Source of the DNA: Lachnospiraceae bacterium NSJ-143
GTDB lineage: Bacteria; Bacillota; Clostridia; Lachnospirales; Anaerotignaceae
DNA length: 64,000 bases
Direction of reading: 5' to 3'
Assembly (NCBI GenBank): GCA_022867625.1
Contig: JALIFM010000001.1
Location: 496,001-560,000 of the forward strand
The position numbers and the translations under genes were made by a program. A model generated the notes under the pieces. The model was not told the origin of the DNA. It saw only the letters and a list, made by a program, of their open reading frames with translations, and did not search any database. Shown here piece by piece: positions 55,436 through 64,000 of this stretch; within the stretch, counting starts at the first letter, position 1; every line of letters starts with the position of its first letter.

Positions 55436-56365
55436 ATGCATAAATATGTAATAAAAAGGCTTCTTATGCTCATTCCGGTAATTTTAGGTATTACTTTCAT
55501 ACTCTATTCTATAATGACACTTACACCCGGAGACCCTGTCAGAATGATTCTCGGAGACGGCGCAACTGATGAGGCTGTTGAACAGATGAGAGAGGAACTT
55601 GGACTTAACAAGGGGTTTTTTGAGGGATATGTTGACTATCTCAAAGACGCGGCTCATGGGGATTTCGGCAAATCCTACAGAACAAGAGAGCCGGTATTCA
55701 ATGAAGTATTCGCAAGATTTCCTAATACACTTAAGCTTGCATCAAGCGCCATAGCCATTTCAATTATTTTGGGTGTACTGGTAGGTATAATTCAGGCTGT
55801 GCACCAGTACTCTATTCTGGACAATATAATATCGGGAATAACGCTCATATGTACATCTATCCCGGATTTCTGGTTCGGACTTATATTGATTATAATTTTT
55901 TGTGTTAATCTAAAGCTTTTGCCGGCTTCCGGCTCGGACCACTGGTATAATTATGTGCTTCCGGCTATAACGGCTTCAATGGGATACACCGCCGGAACAA
56001 TAAGGCTTACAAGAAGCTCTATGCTTGAGGTTATACGCAGCGACTATATAAGGACAGCAAGGGCTAAGGGTACAGACGAGCGCACTATAACATACAGACA
56101 CGCACTCAAAAATGCACTCCTTCCGGTTGTTACCCTTATAGGCATAAACCTTGGCTGGCAGCTTGGCGGAACGATAATTGTCGAGCAGATATTTGCTATA
56201 CCGGGTATAGGTACTCTTATGATAGGTGCGGTAAGGAGCAAGGATATACCTCTGCTTATGGCGTCTGTCACGTTTGTTGCCGTACTGTCAAGCCTGATTA
56301 ACCTTGGAACAGATATACTTTACGCGTATATAGACCCGAGAATCAAGGCCGAGTACTCAAAATAA
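55436..56365 (+). CDS. DppB-type ABC transporter permease
   Basis: 309 residues, six membrane helices. N-terminal MHKYVIKRLLMLIPVILGITFI and TPGDPVRMILG are standard for DppB/OppB; the EAA loop is RTARAKGTDERTITYRHALKNALLPVV, followed by GGTIIVEQIFAIPGIG. It pairs with the DppC-type protein encoded 12 bases downstream to form the import channel. AAGGAAG precedes the ATG. Confidence 0.95.
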   Translation: MHKYVIKRLLMLIPVILGITFILYSIMTLTPGDPVRMILGDGATDEAVEQMREELGLNKGFFEGYVDYLKDAAHGDFGKSYRTREPVFNEVFARFPNTLKLASSAIAISIILGVLVGIIQAVHQYSILDNIISGITLICTSIPDFWFGLILIIIFCVNLKLLPASGSDHWYNYVLPAITASMGYTAGTIRLTRSSMLEVIRSDYIRTARAKGTDERTITYRHALKNALLPVVTLIGINLGWQLGGTIIVEQIFAIPGIGTLMIGAVRSKDIPLLMASVTFVAVLSSLINLGTDILYAYIDPRIKAEYSK

Positions 56366-56377
56366 GGGGGTGCAGTT

Positions 56378-57283
56378 ATGAGTGATTTTAATACAACAGC
56401 CGTAGTTGACGCTATACCTGTGCACAAATATAAAAAGAAAAGTCAGGCTTATGTTATATGGAGAAGGTTCAAGAGAAACAGAATGGCTATGATTGGTCTG
56501 GTGCTGTTTACAATTATGCTTATTGTAGCTATTACAGCACCGCTCTATATTGACTATGATAAGGATGTTATCACACAGACCATATCTATGCGATATCAGG
56601 GACCGAGCCTTGCTCACCCTTTTGGTACTGACCATTTTGGAAGGGATATCATGTCAAGGGTGCTCTGGGGAGCCAGAATATCAATGTTTGTCGGTGTGGG
56701 AGTTGTAGCCATATCACTGTTTATAGGCTCAATACTTGGGGCATCGGCAGGATATTTCGGCGGTGTGTACGACAATGTAATAATGAGGATTATGGATATT
56801 GTTCTGGCTATACCAGGCACAATGCTTGCCATTACAATAGTTGCTGCCCTTGGAGGAGGAATAGCCAACCTGCTTCTTGCTCTCGGCATTGAACAGGTGC
56901 CTAAGATGACAAGAATTGTCAGGTCGTCGGTGCTTACTCTCAAGCGGCAGGACTATATAGAGGCTGCAAAGGCCTGCGGAACCGGAAACGTCAGGATAAT
57001 ATTCAAGCATATACTGCCCAACGCCATAGGGCCAATACTCGTTCAGGCAACCCTTACTGTAGCACGTACAATAATATCAATAGCTGGTCTCAGCTTTATC
57101 GGCCTTGGTGTTCTTCCGCCGGCTCCTGAGTGGGGCGCTATGATTTCAGAAGCTAAAACACAGCTTATGAACTACCCGTATCTTGTTTATGCTCCCGGAA
57201 TAGCCATTGTACTTACAGTTACATCTTTAACACTTATAGGCGACGGACTGAGGGACGCTCTCGACCCTAAGCTTAAAAACTGA
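56378..57283 (+). CDS. DppC-type ABC transporter permease
   Basis: 301 residues, six helices. After an N-terminal cytoplasmic segment with FKRNRMAMIGLVLF, it has HPFGTDHFGRDIMSRVLWGAR, an EAA loop EAAKACGTGNVRIIFKHILPN, and SFIGLGVLPPAPEWGAMISE, all typical of DppC/OppC. AGGGGG precedes the ATG. Second channel subunit of the importer. Confidence 0.95.
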   Translation: MSDFNTTAVVDAIPVHKYKKKSQAYVIWRRFKRNRMAMIGLVLFTIMLIVAITAPLYIDYDKDVITQTISMRYQGPSLAHPFGTDHFGRDIMSRVLWGARISMFVGVGVVAISLFIGSILGASAGYFGGVYDNVIMRIMDIVLAIPGTMLAITIVAALGGGIANLLLALGIEQVPKMTRIVRSSVLTLKRQDYIEAAKACGTGNVRIIFKHILPNAIGPILVQATLTVARTIISIAGLSFIGLGVLPPAPEWGAMISEAKTQLMNYPYLVYAPGIAIVLTVTSLTLIGDGLRDALDPKLKN

Positions 57284-57304
57284 TAGCTCAGGAGGGATTT
57301 GTAT

Positions 57305-58297
57305 ATGGAAGAAAAACTTCTTGAAATAAAGGATTTATGTGTGGAATATAAGACTGATGAGGAAACGGTATATGCCGTCAATAATCTTTCTTTGAGCATA
57401 AACAAGGGTGAAACTCTTGGGCTTGTAGGCGAAACCGGAGCAGGAAAAACGACAACAGCGCTCAGCATAATGAAGCTCCTTCCCCAAAAAATAGGGTTCA
57501 TAAAAAAGGGAACAATTTATATGAACGGGCAGGACATTATATTAAAGTCCGAGGAGGAAATGAGGAAAATAAGGGGAAAGGATATCTCTATGATATTTCA
57601 GGACCCTATGACAAGCCTTAACCCGGTGTTCACAGTAGGTGAGCAGGTTGCCGAGGTTATAAAGCTCCACTCTGAAGGAAAGTCAAAAGAGGAAATAGAA
57701 AAACGGGTTGATGAGCTGTTTTTAATGGTAGGACTTCCGGCTGAGAGAAAAACCGAATACCCTCACCAGTTTTCTGGCGGCATGAAGCAGAGGATAGTAA
57801 TAGCTATGGCTCTTGCCTGCGAGCCGCAGCTGCTCCTTGCCGATGAGCCTACAACGGCTCTGGATGTTACAATACAGGCACAGGTACTCAAGATGATGAA
57901 GGATTTGAAGGATAAGCTCAACACCGCTATGATACTAATAACCCATGACCTTGGAGTTGTAGCCCAGACCTGCGACAAGGTGGCTATTATGTATGCCGGC
58001 GAGATTATTGAGCACGGAACGGCGGAGGATATTTTTGAGGGGAATTTTCATCACCCGTATACGGTAGGGCTTTTTGGCTCAATACCTGATTTGACAACAA
58101 AATCAAAACGGCTTCATCCTATAGAAGGGCTTATGCCGGACCCTTCAGACCTGCCTCATGGTTGCAGGTTTAACCCACGCTGTCCTAAATGTATGGATAT
58201 CTGTACCAAGGCAGAGCCTCGGGAGTATATTTCAGACGGGCATGCAGTTAAATGCCATTTATTCTCTGATGACAGCAGTGAGAAGAAGGAGGGATAA
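57305..58297 (+). CDS. DppD-type ABC transporter ATPase
   Basis: 331 codons including stop. Walker A GETGAGKTT, Q-loop MIFQDPMTSLNPVF, signature FSGGMKQR, Walker B LLLADEPTTALDVT, H-loop ITHDLGVVA, and the C-terminal Cys-rich oligopeptide-transporter extension GCRFNPRCPKCMDIC, which in relatives can hold an iron-sulfur cluster. I start at 57305 (GGAGGG 8 bases upstream) rather than the TTG at 57299. It energises import together with the DppF-type subunit encoded 3 bases downstream. Confidence 0.95.
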   Translation: MEEKLLEIKDLCVEYKTDEETVYAVNNLSLSINKGETLGLVGETGAGKTTTALSIMKLLPQKIGFIKKGTIYMNGQDIILKSEEEMRKIRGKDISMIFQDPMTSLNPVFTVGEQVAEVIKLHSEGKSKEEIEKRVDELFLMVGLPAERKTEYPHQFSGGMKQRIVIAMALACEPQLLLADEPTTALDVTIQAQVLKMMKDLKDKLNTAMILITHDLGVVAQTCDKVAIMYAGEIIEHGTAEDIFEGNFHHPYTVGLFGSIPDLTTKSKRLHPIEGLMPDPSDLPHGCRFNPRCPKCMDICTKAEPREYISDGHAVKCHLFSDDSSEKKEG

Positions 58298-58299
58298 GC

Positions 58300-59253
58300 A
58301 TGGATACGCCTTTGATAGAAACCAGAAATCTGAAAAAATATTTTAAGACCGGACGCGGAATGCTCCACGCCGTGGACGATGTTAATTTTAAAATAGCAAA
58401 GGGTGAAACTCTGGGAGTTGTAGGTGAATCCGGCTGCGGAAAGTCAACGCTTGGCAGAGTAATGATAAGGCTTCTGGACGCTACAGAGGGCCAAGTGCTT
58501 TATAATGGGCAGGACATAATGAAATATGGAAAATCCCATATGAACAGCCTCAGGAAAGACCTTCAGATTATATTTCAGGACCCGTACGCTTCATTAAACC
58601 CAAGAATGTCAGTAAGCGAAATAATAGCTGAACCCATAAAGGTCTGTAAAGTGCTCACAGGCAAAAAAGAAATTGAGGAGCGCGTTTTTGAGCTTATGAA
58701 AACCGTAGGCCTTGCAGAAAGGCTTGTAAACGCTTACCCGCATGAGCTGGACGGAGGAAGGCGGCAGAGGATAGGTGTTGCCAGAGCGCTGGCGCTCAAC
58801 CCGAAGTTTATAGTTTGCGATGAGCCTGTTTCCGCCCTTGACGTGTCGATACAGGCGCAGATACTTAATCTTATGATGGATTTGCAGGAGGAACTGGGGC
58901 TTACATATATGTTTATAACCCATGACCTTAGTGTTGTTAAGCATATAAGCTCAGAAATAGCGGTTATGTATCTTGGCCAGTGCGTTGAAAAGGCGCCGGT
59001 TGACGAGCTTTTTGACAATCCCGTTCACCCTTATACTCAGGCGCTTTTAAAGGCTATACCTGTGCCTAACCTTAAGAGCAGAAACATGCAGAATATACTT
59101 TCCGGAGAGGTAACAAGCCCTATAGACCCTAAGCCGGGATGCAGGTTTGCAGCAAGATGCCCTCATGCGTCAAGCGAATGTACACATGGGGAGCTTCAAC
59201 TCAATGAGATAAGCCCTAACCATTTTGTATCATGTGCTAAATTTGGAAAGTAA
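58300..59253 (+). CDS. DppF-type ABC transporter ATPase
   Basis: 317 residues. Walker A GESGCGKST, IIFQDPYASLNPRM, Walker B FIVCDEPVSALDVS, ITHDLSVVKHIS and the C-terminal GCRFAARCPHASSEC. The signature reads LDGGRRQRIG instead of LSGGQRQRIG, so Ser and Gln of the ABC signature are changed in this subunit; a degenerate site in one of two ATPases is known in asymmetric transporters. AAGGAGGG precedes the ATG. Confidence 0.95.
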   Translation: MDTPLIETRNLKKYFKTGRGMLHAVDDVNFKIAKGETLGVVGESGCGKSTLGRVMIRLLDATEGQVLYNGQDIMKYGKSHMNSLRKDLQIIFQDPYASLNPRMSVSEIIAEPIKVCKVLTGKKEIEERVFELMKTVGLAERLVNAYPHELDGGRRQRIGVARALALNPKFIVCDEPVSALDVSIQAQILNLMMDLQEELGLTYMFITHDLSVVKHISSEIAVMYLGQCVEKAPVDELFDNPVHPYTQALLKAIPVPNLKSRNMQNILSGEVTSPIDPKPGCRFAARCPHASSECTHGELQLNEISPNHFVSCAKFGK

Positions 59254-59310
59254 GAAAAATAATTTGGGAATCTACTATAAGAAGAGTTTTCATAACGGAG
59301 GATGTTTGAA

Positions 59311-60426
59311 GTGAAACAGCTTAATTTGAATACGGAAATACATTATTTTGATACTTTTGATGAGTTTGCGGCTGGTTTTTCAATCGGCAAAAGAGACCTT
59401 GTATTTACAAGAAAGGCCTTTAAAAAATATTTTGAAAAGCTTGAGAATAAGCCGATATTTATATTTAATGACGACTTTGGAAAAGGCGAGCCAACAGACA
59501 GTATCATAGACAGTATTGTAAAAGCGGCTTCCTCTGTGGATTTTGACAGGGTAATAGCAGTCGGCGGCGGTTCTGTTGTTGATATCGGAAAGCTTCTGGC
59601 GCTTAGGAATGTGACTTCGGCAAAGGAGCTGTTCCTTAAAAGCATACCTGCTGAAAAAGACAAAAAGCTGGTGATTGTACCAACTACCTGCGGTACAGGA
59701 AGCGAGGTAACTAATATATCAATTACAGCTGTTGAATCCATGGACACAAAGCTTGGCCTTGCAGATGACGCACTCTTTGCCGACTGTGCTGTCCTTGTGC
59801 CGGAGCTTTTGCAGGGGCTTCCGTATAAAGTGATAATGAACAGCTCAATAGACGCCCTTGTCCATGCCAGCGAGTCGTTTTTGTCGCCTAAAGCAACAAG
59901 AATGAGCCGTATGTACTCTATAGAGGCTATTAAAACTATAATGGGTGTTTACTCAAAAATAAAAAAACATGGGGAAGCGGCGGCCAGAGACAATATAAAA
60001 GACCTTCTCTTTGCCAGCACATATGCGGGCATAGCGTTTGGCCTTGCGGGTACTGCAATAGTGCACGCCATGGCATACCCTCTGGGTTCAGTATGCCATG
60101 TGCCGCATGGAGAAGCAAACTACCAGTTTTTTACGGAATGCTTTAAATTCTATATGGAAAGAAAGCCGGAAGGCGATATAACAGAGATATCGTATATAAT
60201 GGGAAATATCCTTGGCTGTGATTCAAAAGATGCTTTTAATGCTCTTGAAGAGATGCTTAACAGTATTTTCCCAAAGGCAAGCCTGTCCTCTTACGGTATG
60301 AAGCCGGAGGACTGCCGGGGATTTGCCGAAAGTGTTATAAAAAATCAGCAGAGGCTTCTGGTTAACAGCTATGTAGCCCTGCTGCCGGAGGAAATTGAAA
60401 ATATATATAAAGTCAGGTATCAGTGA
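59311..60426 (+). CDS. Iron-containing alcohol dehydrogenase, 4-hydroxybutyrate-dehydrogenase-like
   Basis: 371 residues from the chosen GTG (GGAGG 9 bases upstream; the ATG at 59302 touches the ribosome site and is unlikely). Group III metal-dependent ADH: VGGGSVVDIGKLLAL, VPTTCGTGSEVTN, DALVHASESFLSP and the metal His set in VHAMAYPLGSVCHVPHGEAN. The start (HYFDTFDEFAAGF) and end (FAESVIKNQQRLLVNSY) closely recall clostridial 4-hydroxybutyrate dehydrogenase, which interconverts 4-hydroxybutyrate and succinate semialdehyde with NAD. Other short hydroxy acids or alcohols are possible. It follows the importer genes by about 55 bases, without a terminator between. Confidence 0.85.
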   Translation: MKQLNLNTEIHYFDTFDEFAAGFSIGKRDLVFTRKAFKKYFEKLENKPIFIFNDDFGKGEPTDSIIDSIVKAASSVDFDRVIAVGGGSVVDIGKLLALRNVTSAKELFLKSIPAEKDKKLVIVPTTCGTGSEVTNISITAVESMDTKLGLADDALFADCAVLVPELLQGLPYKVIMNSSIDALVHASESFLSPKATRMSRMYSIEAIKTIMGVYSKIKKHGEAAARDNIKDLLFASTYAGIAFGLAGTAIVHAMAYPLGSVCHVPHGEANYQFFTECFKFYMERKPEGDITEISYIMGNILGCDSKDAFNALEEMLNSIFPKASLSSYGMKPEDCRGFAESVIKNQQRLLVNSYVALLPEEIENIYKVRYQ

Positions 60427-60458
60427 TTAAACATAAAAAAGTCCGGAGGCGGTATAAA

Positions 60459-61721
60459 ATGGATATTGTATCACTTGCTAAAAAATATCAGGATGAGATT
60501 ATAGCTGTGAGAAGACACCTGCATGAAAACCCGGAGATTTCTCAGCAGGAATTTAACACTGTTAAATTTATATGTTCAAAGCTTACGGAGTACGGTATTG
60601 ATTATGTCGAGGTTGAAAAGGGCGGAGTGCTCGGCTTTATCGGAGGCTCCAACGATGATAAGACAGTAATGCTCAGGGCTGATATGGACGCTCTGCCTGT
60701 GGAGGAAAACAGGTGCAATTTAAAACAGCCGAAGTCATGCGTATCAAAAATACCGGGAATTTCCCACGCCTGCGGTCATGACAGCCATGTGGCTATGCTG
60801 CTTGCGGCTGGAAAAATACTGAAGGAAAATGAAAAAGAGGTAAATGGGCGTATTATACTGTTTTTTGAGCGTGCCGAGGAGGCTGGAGGAAACATACTTT
60901 ATCTTTTAAGGTATCTTTATGAAAATAAAGTGCGCATAGACGGCTGTTTTGGCATGCATGTCAAGGGCAGTATAGACGCAGGAAAGCTGAGCATTGAAAA
61001 AGACGGGATAAATGCGGGAGGCTTTGGCTTTGAGGTTACAATAAAGGGCCGCGGAGGTCATGGTTCTGCACCAAGCAGGGCCAACAGCCCTATAGACTGC
61101 TTTGTGGCCCTTTATAACGCATTGAGCATAATACCTACAAAATATATAGCTGCAAACGAGGCCTGTTCGTTTTCGCTTGGGAAGGTTGTTTCGGGCTCCA
61201 AAAGGAATATTATACCTTCAGAGCTTGAGTTCGCCGGTTCAATGAGATTTTTCAAGCATGATATAGGAGTTAAGGCAAAGCAGGAATTTCTGCGGCTTCT
61301 TGACAGCATATCAAAGGCCTACCAGTGTGAGTATGAGGTTACCAAGTCGGTAGGGCCTACACTTCCGCTTGTAAACAACAGCCAGTGTACTGATATAGCA
61401 AGAGAATCAGCTTTGAAGGTGGTTGAAAGCGACTGTGTTATAAGCGCACCGCCGGAGATGGGTTCAGAAAGCTTTTCAGCAGCCCAGAGAATTTACCCGG
61501 GAGTATACGCTTTTCTTGGAATAAAAGATGAGGCGCTTGGAATAGGAGCCGCAAACCACAGTCCGGAGTTTGATATAGATGAAAGTGTGCTGTATATAGG
61601 TACTGCCCTTGAGGTGCAGTATGCACTTGATTTTCTCAACAGCAGTGAGAAAATTGAGTTTACAGGCTATAATGGCTCGCCGGATGATTTGTACAGGGAA
61701 ATATGCTATAAGGTTGACTGA
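60459..61721 (+). CDS. M20D-family amidohydrolase (aminoacylase/hippurate-hydrolase type)
   Basis: 420 residues. RRHLHENPEISQQEFNT, the metal site SHACGHDSHVAMLLAAG with Cys and His ligands, FERAEEAGGN and the dimer-domain GFGFEVTIKGRGGHGSAP are typical M20D features. Such enzymes cleave N-acyl or aryl amides of amino acids. The usual FQPAEE is FERAEE here. I start at 60459 because GGAGGCGG lies upstream; the frame from 60423 lacks a ribosome site. Being last in the importer cluster, it may hydrolyse the imported compound. Terminator follows. Confidence 0.9.
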   Translation: MDIVSLAKKYQDEIIAVRRHLHENPEISQQEFNTVKFICSKLTEYGIDYVEVEKGGVLGFIGGSNDDKTVMLRADMDALPVEENRCNLKQPKSCVSKIPGISHACGHDSHVAMLLAAGKILKENEKEVNGRIILFFERAEEAGGNILYLLRYLYENKVRIDGCFGMHVKGSIDAGKLSIEKDGINAGGFGFEVTIKGRGGHGSAPSRANSPIDCFVALYNALSIIPTKYIAANEACSFSLGKVVSGSKRNIIPSELEFAGSMRFFKHDIGVKAKQEFLRLLDSISKAYQCEYEVTKSVGPTLPLVNNSQCTDIARESALKVVESDCVISAPPEMGSESFSAAQRIYPGVYAFLGIKDEALGIGAANHSPEFDIDESVLYIGTALEVQYALDFLNSSEKIEFTGYNGSPDDLYREICYKVD

Positions 61722-61730
61722 TATAAATAT

Positions 61731-61770
61731 AAAAGGGATTGAGCATAAAACGCTCAGTCCCTTTATTTTT
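61731..61770 (+). terminator. Terminator of the importer-amidohydrolase operon
   Basis: AAAGGGATTGAGC and GCTCAGTCCCTTT (one T-G) around a 7-base loop, then ATTTTT. Confidence 0.88.
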
Positions 61771-61825
61771 GCCTGCTGTATGTGCTATAGTAGTATTAAA
61801 TTCAGCAAGGGAAATGGGGTATTTT

Positions 61826-63169
61826 ATGAAACGGTTAAAGTTTTTGATGCTTATAATGCTTTGTATTTTTCTTACGGCCTGCGGAACTTCGGCTTCAGGA
61901 AAGGATTCGGAAAAAGAGGAAATAAATGAGGAAACAAAAGTGCTTAAAGGCACTGTGTATGACGGTACAATGAATACAATAACAGTCAAAGATGAAAACG
62001 GAGATATATATTCTTTTGCAAAAGAGAGCGGAAAAGTGGAGGTATCACAGGACGGTATAATAATTGGGTGTCCTGTAGCTGTAGAATATACGGGAAAACT
62101 GGAAAGAGGAGCGGATTTTCAGGATGTAGCGGTAAATAAAATAACTGTCAGCGAGGAGCCGACAAGAAAAACCGCAAGGGATATGCTCTCAGGTATGAGT
62201 CTTGAGGAAAAGGCCGGCCAGATGTTTTTGGCAAGATGCCCTCAGAGCGGTTATAGCGAGGATATCGCAGAATACTGCTTGGGAGGGTATATACTTTTTG
62301 CCAGGGATTTTGAAAATGAAACTGAAGAAAGTGTTTCAGAAAAGATAATAGGTTTTCAGTCGGAGTCAAAAATACCCATGATTATTGCAGTTGACGAGGA
62401 AGGCGGAACAGTAAACCGTGTAAGCAGATTTTTAGCCTTCAGGCAGGAACCGTTCAAGTCGCCGCAGGAGCTTTACAGTGAGGGCGGATTTGAGCTTATA
62501 AAAAGCGACACAAGAGAAAAATGCGCTCTTCTTAAAAATTTGGGCATAAACCTTAACTTGGCTCCTGTATGCGATGTATCTGAAAACTCTGAAGATTTTA
62601 TATATGACAGGTCATTTGGAAGAGGTGCCGGTGAAACATCGGAATATGTTAAAACAGTAGTTGGTGTTATGAAAAGCGAAAATATGGGCTGTGCCCTTAA
62701 ACATTTTCCGGGCTACGGCAGCAATAAGGACACACATATGGGTATAGCTTATGACAGCCGTGACAGGGAGGCTTTTGATACAGGCGACTTTTTGCCGTTT
62801 AAGGCTGGCATAGATTCAGGCGCGGGAATTGTGCTTGTTTCGCACAATATTGTAGAGTGTATGGACAATAATAATCCGGCGTCACTGTCTGATAAGGTAC
62901 ATGAAGTCTTAAGGCATGATTTGGGTTTTGACGGAGTAATTATGACTGACGATTTGTCAATGGAGGCCATAAAGCAGTCTGCCGGTGACAAAGAGGCGGC
63001 GGTGGCGGCTGTACTTGCCGGAAACGACCTGCTCTGCTGTACAAATTATCAGGAACAGTTTAACGCTGTAATTGAGGCCGTAAGAAGCGGGGTTGTACCG
63101 GAAAGCCGTATTGACGAATCTGTTATGCGAATACTTCTGTGGAAAATAAATAACGGTGTTATAGACTGA
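61826..63169 (+). CDS. GH3 beta-N-acetylhexosaminidase (NagZ-like) lipoprotein
   Basis: 447 residues. Signal MKRLKFLMLIMLCIFLTACG with lipobox LTAC at residue 19, a small beta domain (about 40-120), then a GH3 barrel: MSLEEKAGQMFLARCP, AVDEEGGTVNRVSRF, LNLAPVCDV, KHFPGYGSNKDTHMG (the NagZ general acid Asp-His loop) and IMTDDLSMEAIKQ (nucleophile Asp). It probably trims GlcNAc from peptidoglycan fragments outside the cell. The start at 61826 is set by the signal peptide; GGGG lies 7 bases upstream. A single gene between two terminators. Confidence 0.92.
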   Translation: MKRLKFLMLIMLCIFLTACGTSASGKDSEKEEINEETKVLKGTVYDGTMNTITVKDENGDIYSFAKESGKVEVSQDGIIIGCPVAVEYTGKLERGADFQDVAVNKITVSEEPTRKTARDMLSGMSLEEKAGQMFLARCPQSGYSEDIAEYCLGGYILFARDFENETEESVSEKIIGFQSESKIPMIIAVDEEGGTVNRVSRFLAFRQEPFKSPQELYSEGGFELIKSDTREKCALLKNLGINLNLAPVCDVSENSEDFIYDRSFGRGAGETSEYVKTVVGVMKSENMGCALKHFPGYGSNKDTHMGIAYDSRDREAFDTGDFLPFKAGIDSGAGIVLVSHNIVECMDNNNPASLSDKVHEVLRHDLGFDGVIMTDDLSMEAIKQSAGDKEAAVAAVLAGNDLLCCTNYQEQFNAVIEAVRSGVVPESRIDESVMRILLWKINNGVID

Positions 63170-63173
63170 GAAT

Positions 63174-63211
63174 AAAAATAAAACCCTGAGTTATCTCAGG
63201 GTTTTATTTTT
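63174..63211 (+). terminator. Terminator after the NagZ-like gene
   Basis: AAAACCCTGAG-TTAT-CTCAGGGTTTT, then ATTTTT. Confidence 0.9.
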
Positions 63212-63391
63212 ATAAGGGGTTGGGATTTATATGAAAAAGAAAGTGGCCGGATATCATTTTATTATATAATAAGGGAAGGAAGGAGTCTGATTATGATATC
63301 CTTAAGCTTTCTGGGCTTTCGTTTCTTTTATGAGTATATAATACCCACAAATTGTAAATTACAAATGATGAATTTGAAAATATTTTGTGAA

Positions 63392-64000
63392 TTAAAGCTT
63401 AAGATTATATATATTTACAGCGTTTTTGAAAAACACATTTTCATGGTACTTTTCCGGAACAATCCTTTTTATAAACTCAATATATTTGCCGATATTAACA
63501 ATAGGCCAGTCTGAGCCGTACATAATTCTGCTGTAGTCGCCAAAGTAGTAAAGCCATGACTTTAAAATCTCAATAAAGCCATGGTACTGCTCAAAACAGC
63601 TTTCAATGTCAAAGTCGCCCTCAACAATGCCGGATATATCAACAGCTACATTTTTGTTTTTCTCGGCTACCGCTGCGGCTTCAGACAAAAACGGATTTCC
63701 AAAATGGCACATTACAAACTGTACCTTCGGGTATTTTACGGCTATTTCATCTATGGTAAGAGGGTGGCTGTACTTTAAAAGGGCGTCGCCTCGAGACAGG
63801 GCGCCTGTGTGAATTGCCACTGTCTTATTGTGTTTTTCAGCCAGCTCATAAAATGGCTCATATTGTTTGTCGCTTAAATACATTGGGCAGTAGCCGGGAT
63901 AGAGCTTTATTCCGGTGCAGTTTTCACGCTTGAGGTGTTCCTCCGCAAGGGATATAAAGTATTCCGGAGGCTCGGTCGGATTTTTAAAACAGCTGGAGTC
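63392..64000 (-). CDS. Amidohydrolase-2 family metal-dependent hydrolase, C-terminal part
   Basis: Runs off the right edge; about 202 C-terminal residues are present. I extended the frame by hand to 64000 (DSSCFKNPTEPPEYF, then GIKLYPGYCPMYLSD). The barrel motifs of amidohydrolase family 2 are visible: TVAIHTGALSRGDAL, VQFVMCHFGNPFLSE and RIMYGSDWPIVNI with the final metal Asp. Substrates in the family range from decarboxylated aromatic acids to lactones; none can be named here. It is convergent with the NagZ-like gene. The 180 bases between hold the NagZ terminator and a short frame (63293) with a good ribosome site but AT-rich, unrecognised content. Confidence 0.85.
   Translation of the reverse strand, partial: DSSCFKNPTEPPEYFISLAEEHLKRENCTGIKLYPGYCPMYLSDKQYEPFYELAEKHNKTVAIHTGALSRGDALLKYSHPLTIDEIAVKYPKVQFVMCHFGNPFLSEAAAVAEKNKNVAVDISGIVEGDFDIESCFEQYHGFIEILKSWLYYFGDYSRIMYGSDWPIVNIGKYIEFIKRIVPEKYHENVFFKNAVNIYNLKL

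Noticed and set aside
63293-63514. Small plus-strand gene with good ribosome site
   Set aside because: It overlaps the confident minus-strand amidohydrolase and its sequence is AT-rich with no recognisable domain.

Overview
The window reads as chromosomal DNA of a low-GC, anaerobic, endospore-forming Firmicute of the class Clostridia. The evidence is a full GerA-type germinant receptor operon, SpoIIR and SleB for sporulation and germination, a one-chain pyruvate:ferredoxin oxidoreductase, T-box and TPP riboswitch control, SD-rich translation starts including TTG and GTG, and many short stem-loop/U-tract terminators. No rRNA, tRNA, CRISPR array or insertion sequence was seen.

Layout. 1-1.6 kb (minus): an M20 hydrolase fragment coupled to a TPP-riboswitch-controlled ThiY/NMT1-type lipoprotein. 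1.6-6.8 kb (minus): a MarR regulator, RND adaptor and RND pump operon with a consensus promoter and a palindromic operator. 6.9-9.6 kb: a 3'-truncated polysaccharide deacetylase, a stalk-domain protein and a TolC-like protein. 9.7-14.8 kb: gerA, gerB and gerC-type genes, spoIIR and sleB. 15-22 kb: sugar-nucleotide reductase, dicarboxylate/amino-acid symporter, aminotransferase, MsrAB, UDP-GlcNAc 2-epimerase, HAD phosphatase. 22.3-26.3 kb: an LRR protein, a VWA/metallopeptidase-like protein and a MoxR-type AAA ATPase in one operon. 26.6-38 kb: PFOR behind a structured leader, a dUTPase-like protein, a stalk-domain protein, a CsoR-controlled copper operon, HU behind another structured leader, RqcP and NAPRTase. 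38.4-46.3 kb: T-box-ileS, panB, guaB-guaA. 46.5-51.2 kb: serine recombinase, a candidate invertible terminator and a large S-layer-homology surface protein. 51.6-64 kb: a DUF3795/Cdd1 pair, a frameshifted GntR gene, a dipeptide-type ABC importer operon continuing into a 4-hydroxybutyrate-dehydrogenase-like enzyme and an M20 amidohydrolase, a NagZ-like lipoprotein and an amidohydrolase fragment.

The most interesting region is 46570-47454. A small serine recombinase gene is followed by an extended -10 promoter, then two inverted near-palindromic 20-bp sites with opposed 2-bp cores (GT and AC) that flank about 105 bp. That segment holds a hairpin with a U-tract on one side only. In the present orientation it would stop transcription before the SLH surface protein gene; after inversion it would not. 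This is a plausible site-specific phase-variation switch working through a flippable terminator. It is inferred from sequence alone.

Other points of note are a perfect internal ribosome binding site inside copA that would yield a free CopZ-like chaperone, two unassigned structured leaders (PFOR and HU), and a GntR regulator broken by one base next to the transporter operon it probably controlled.
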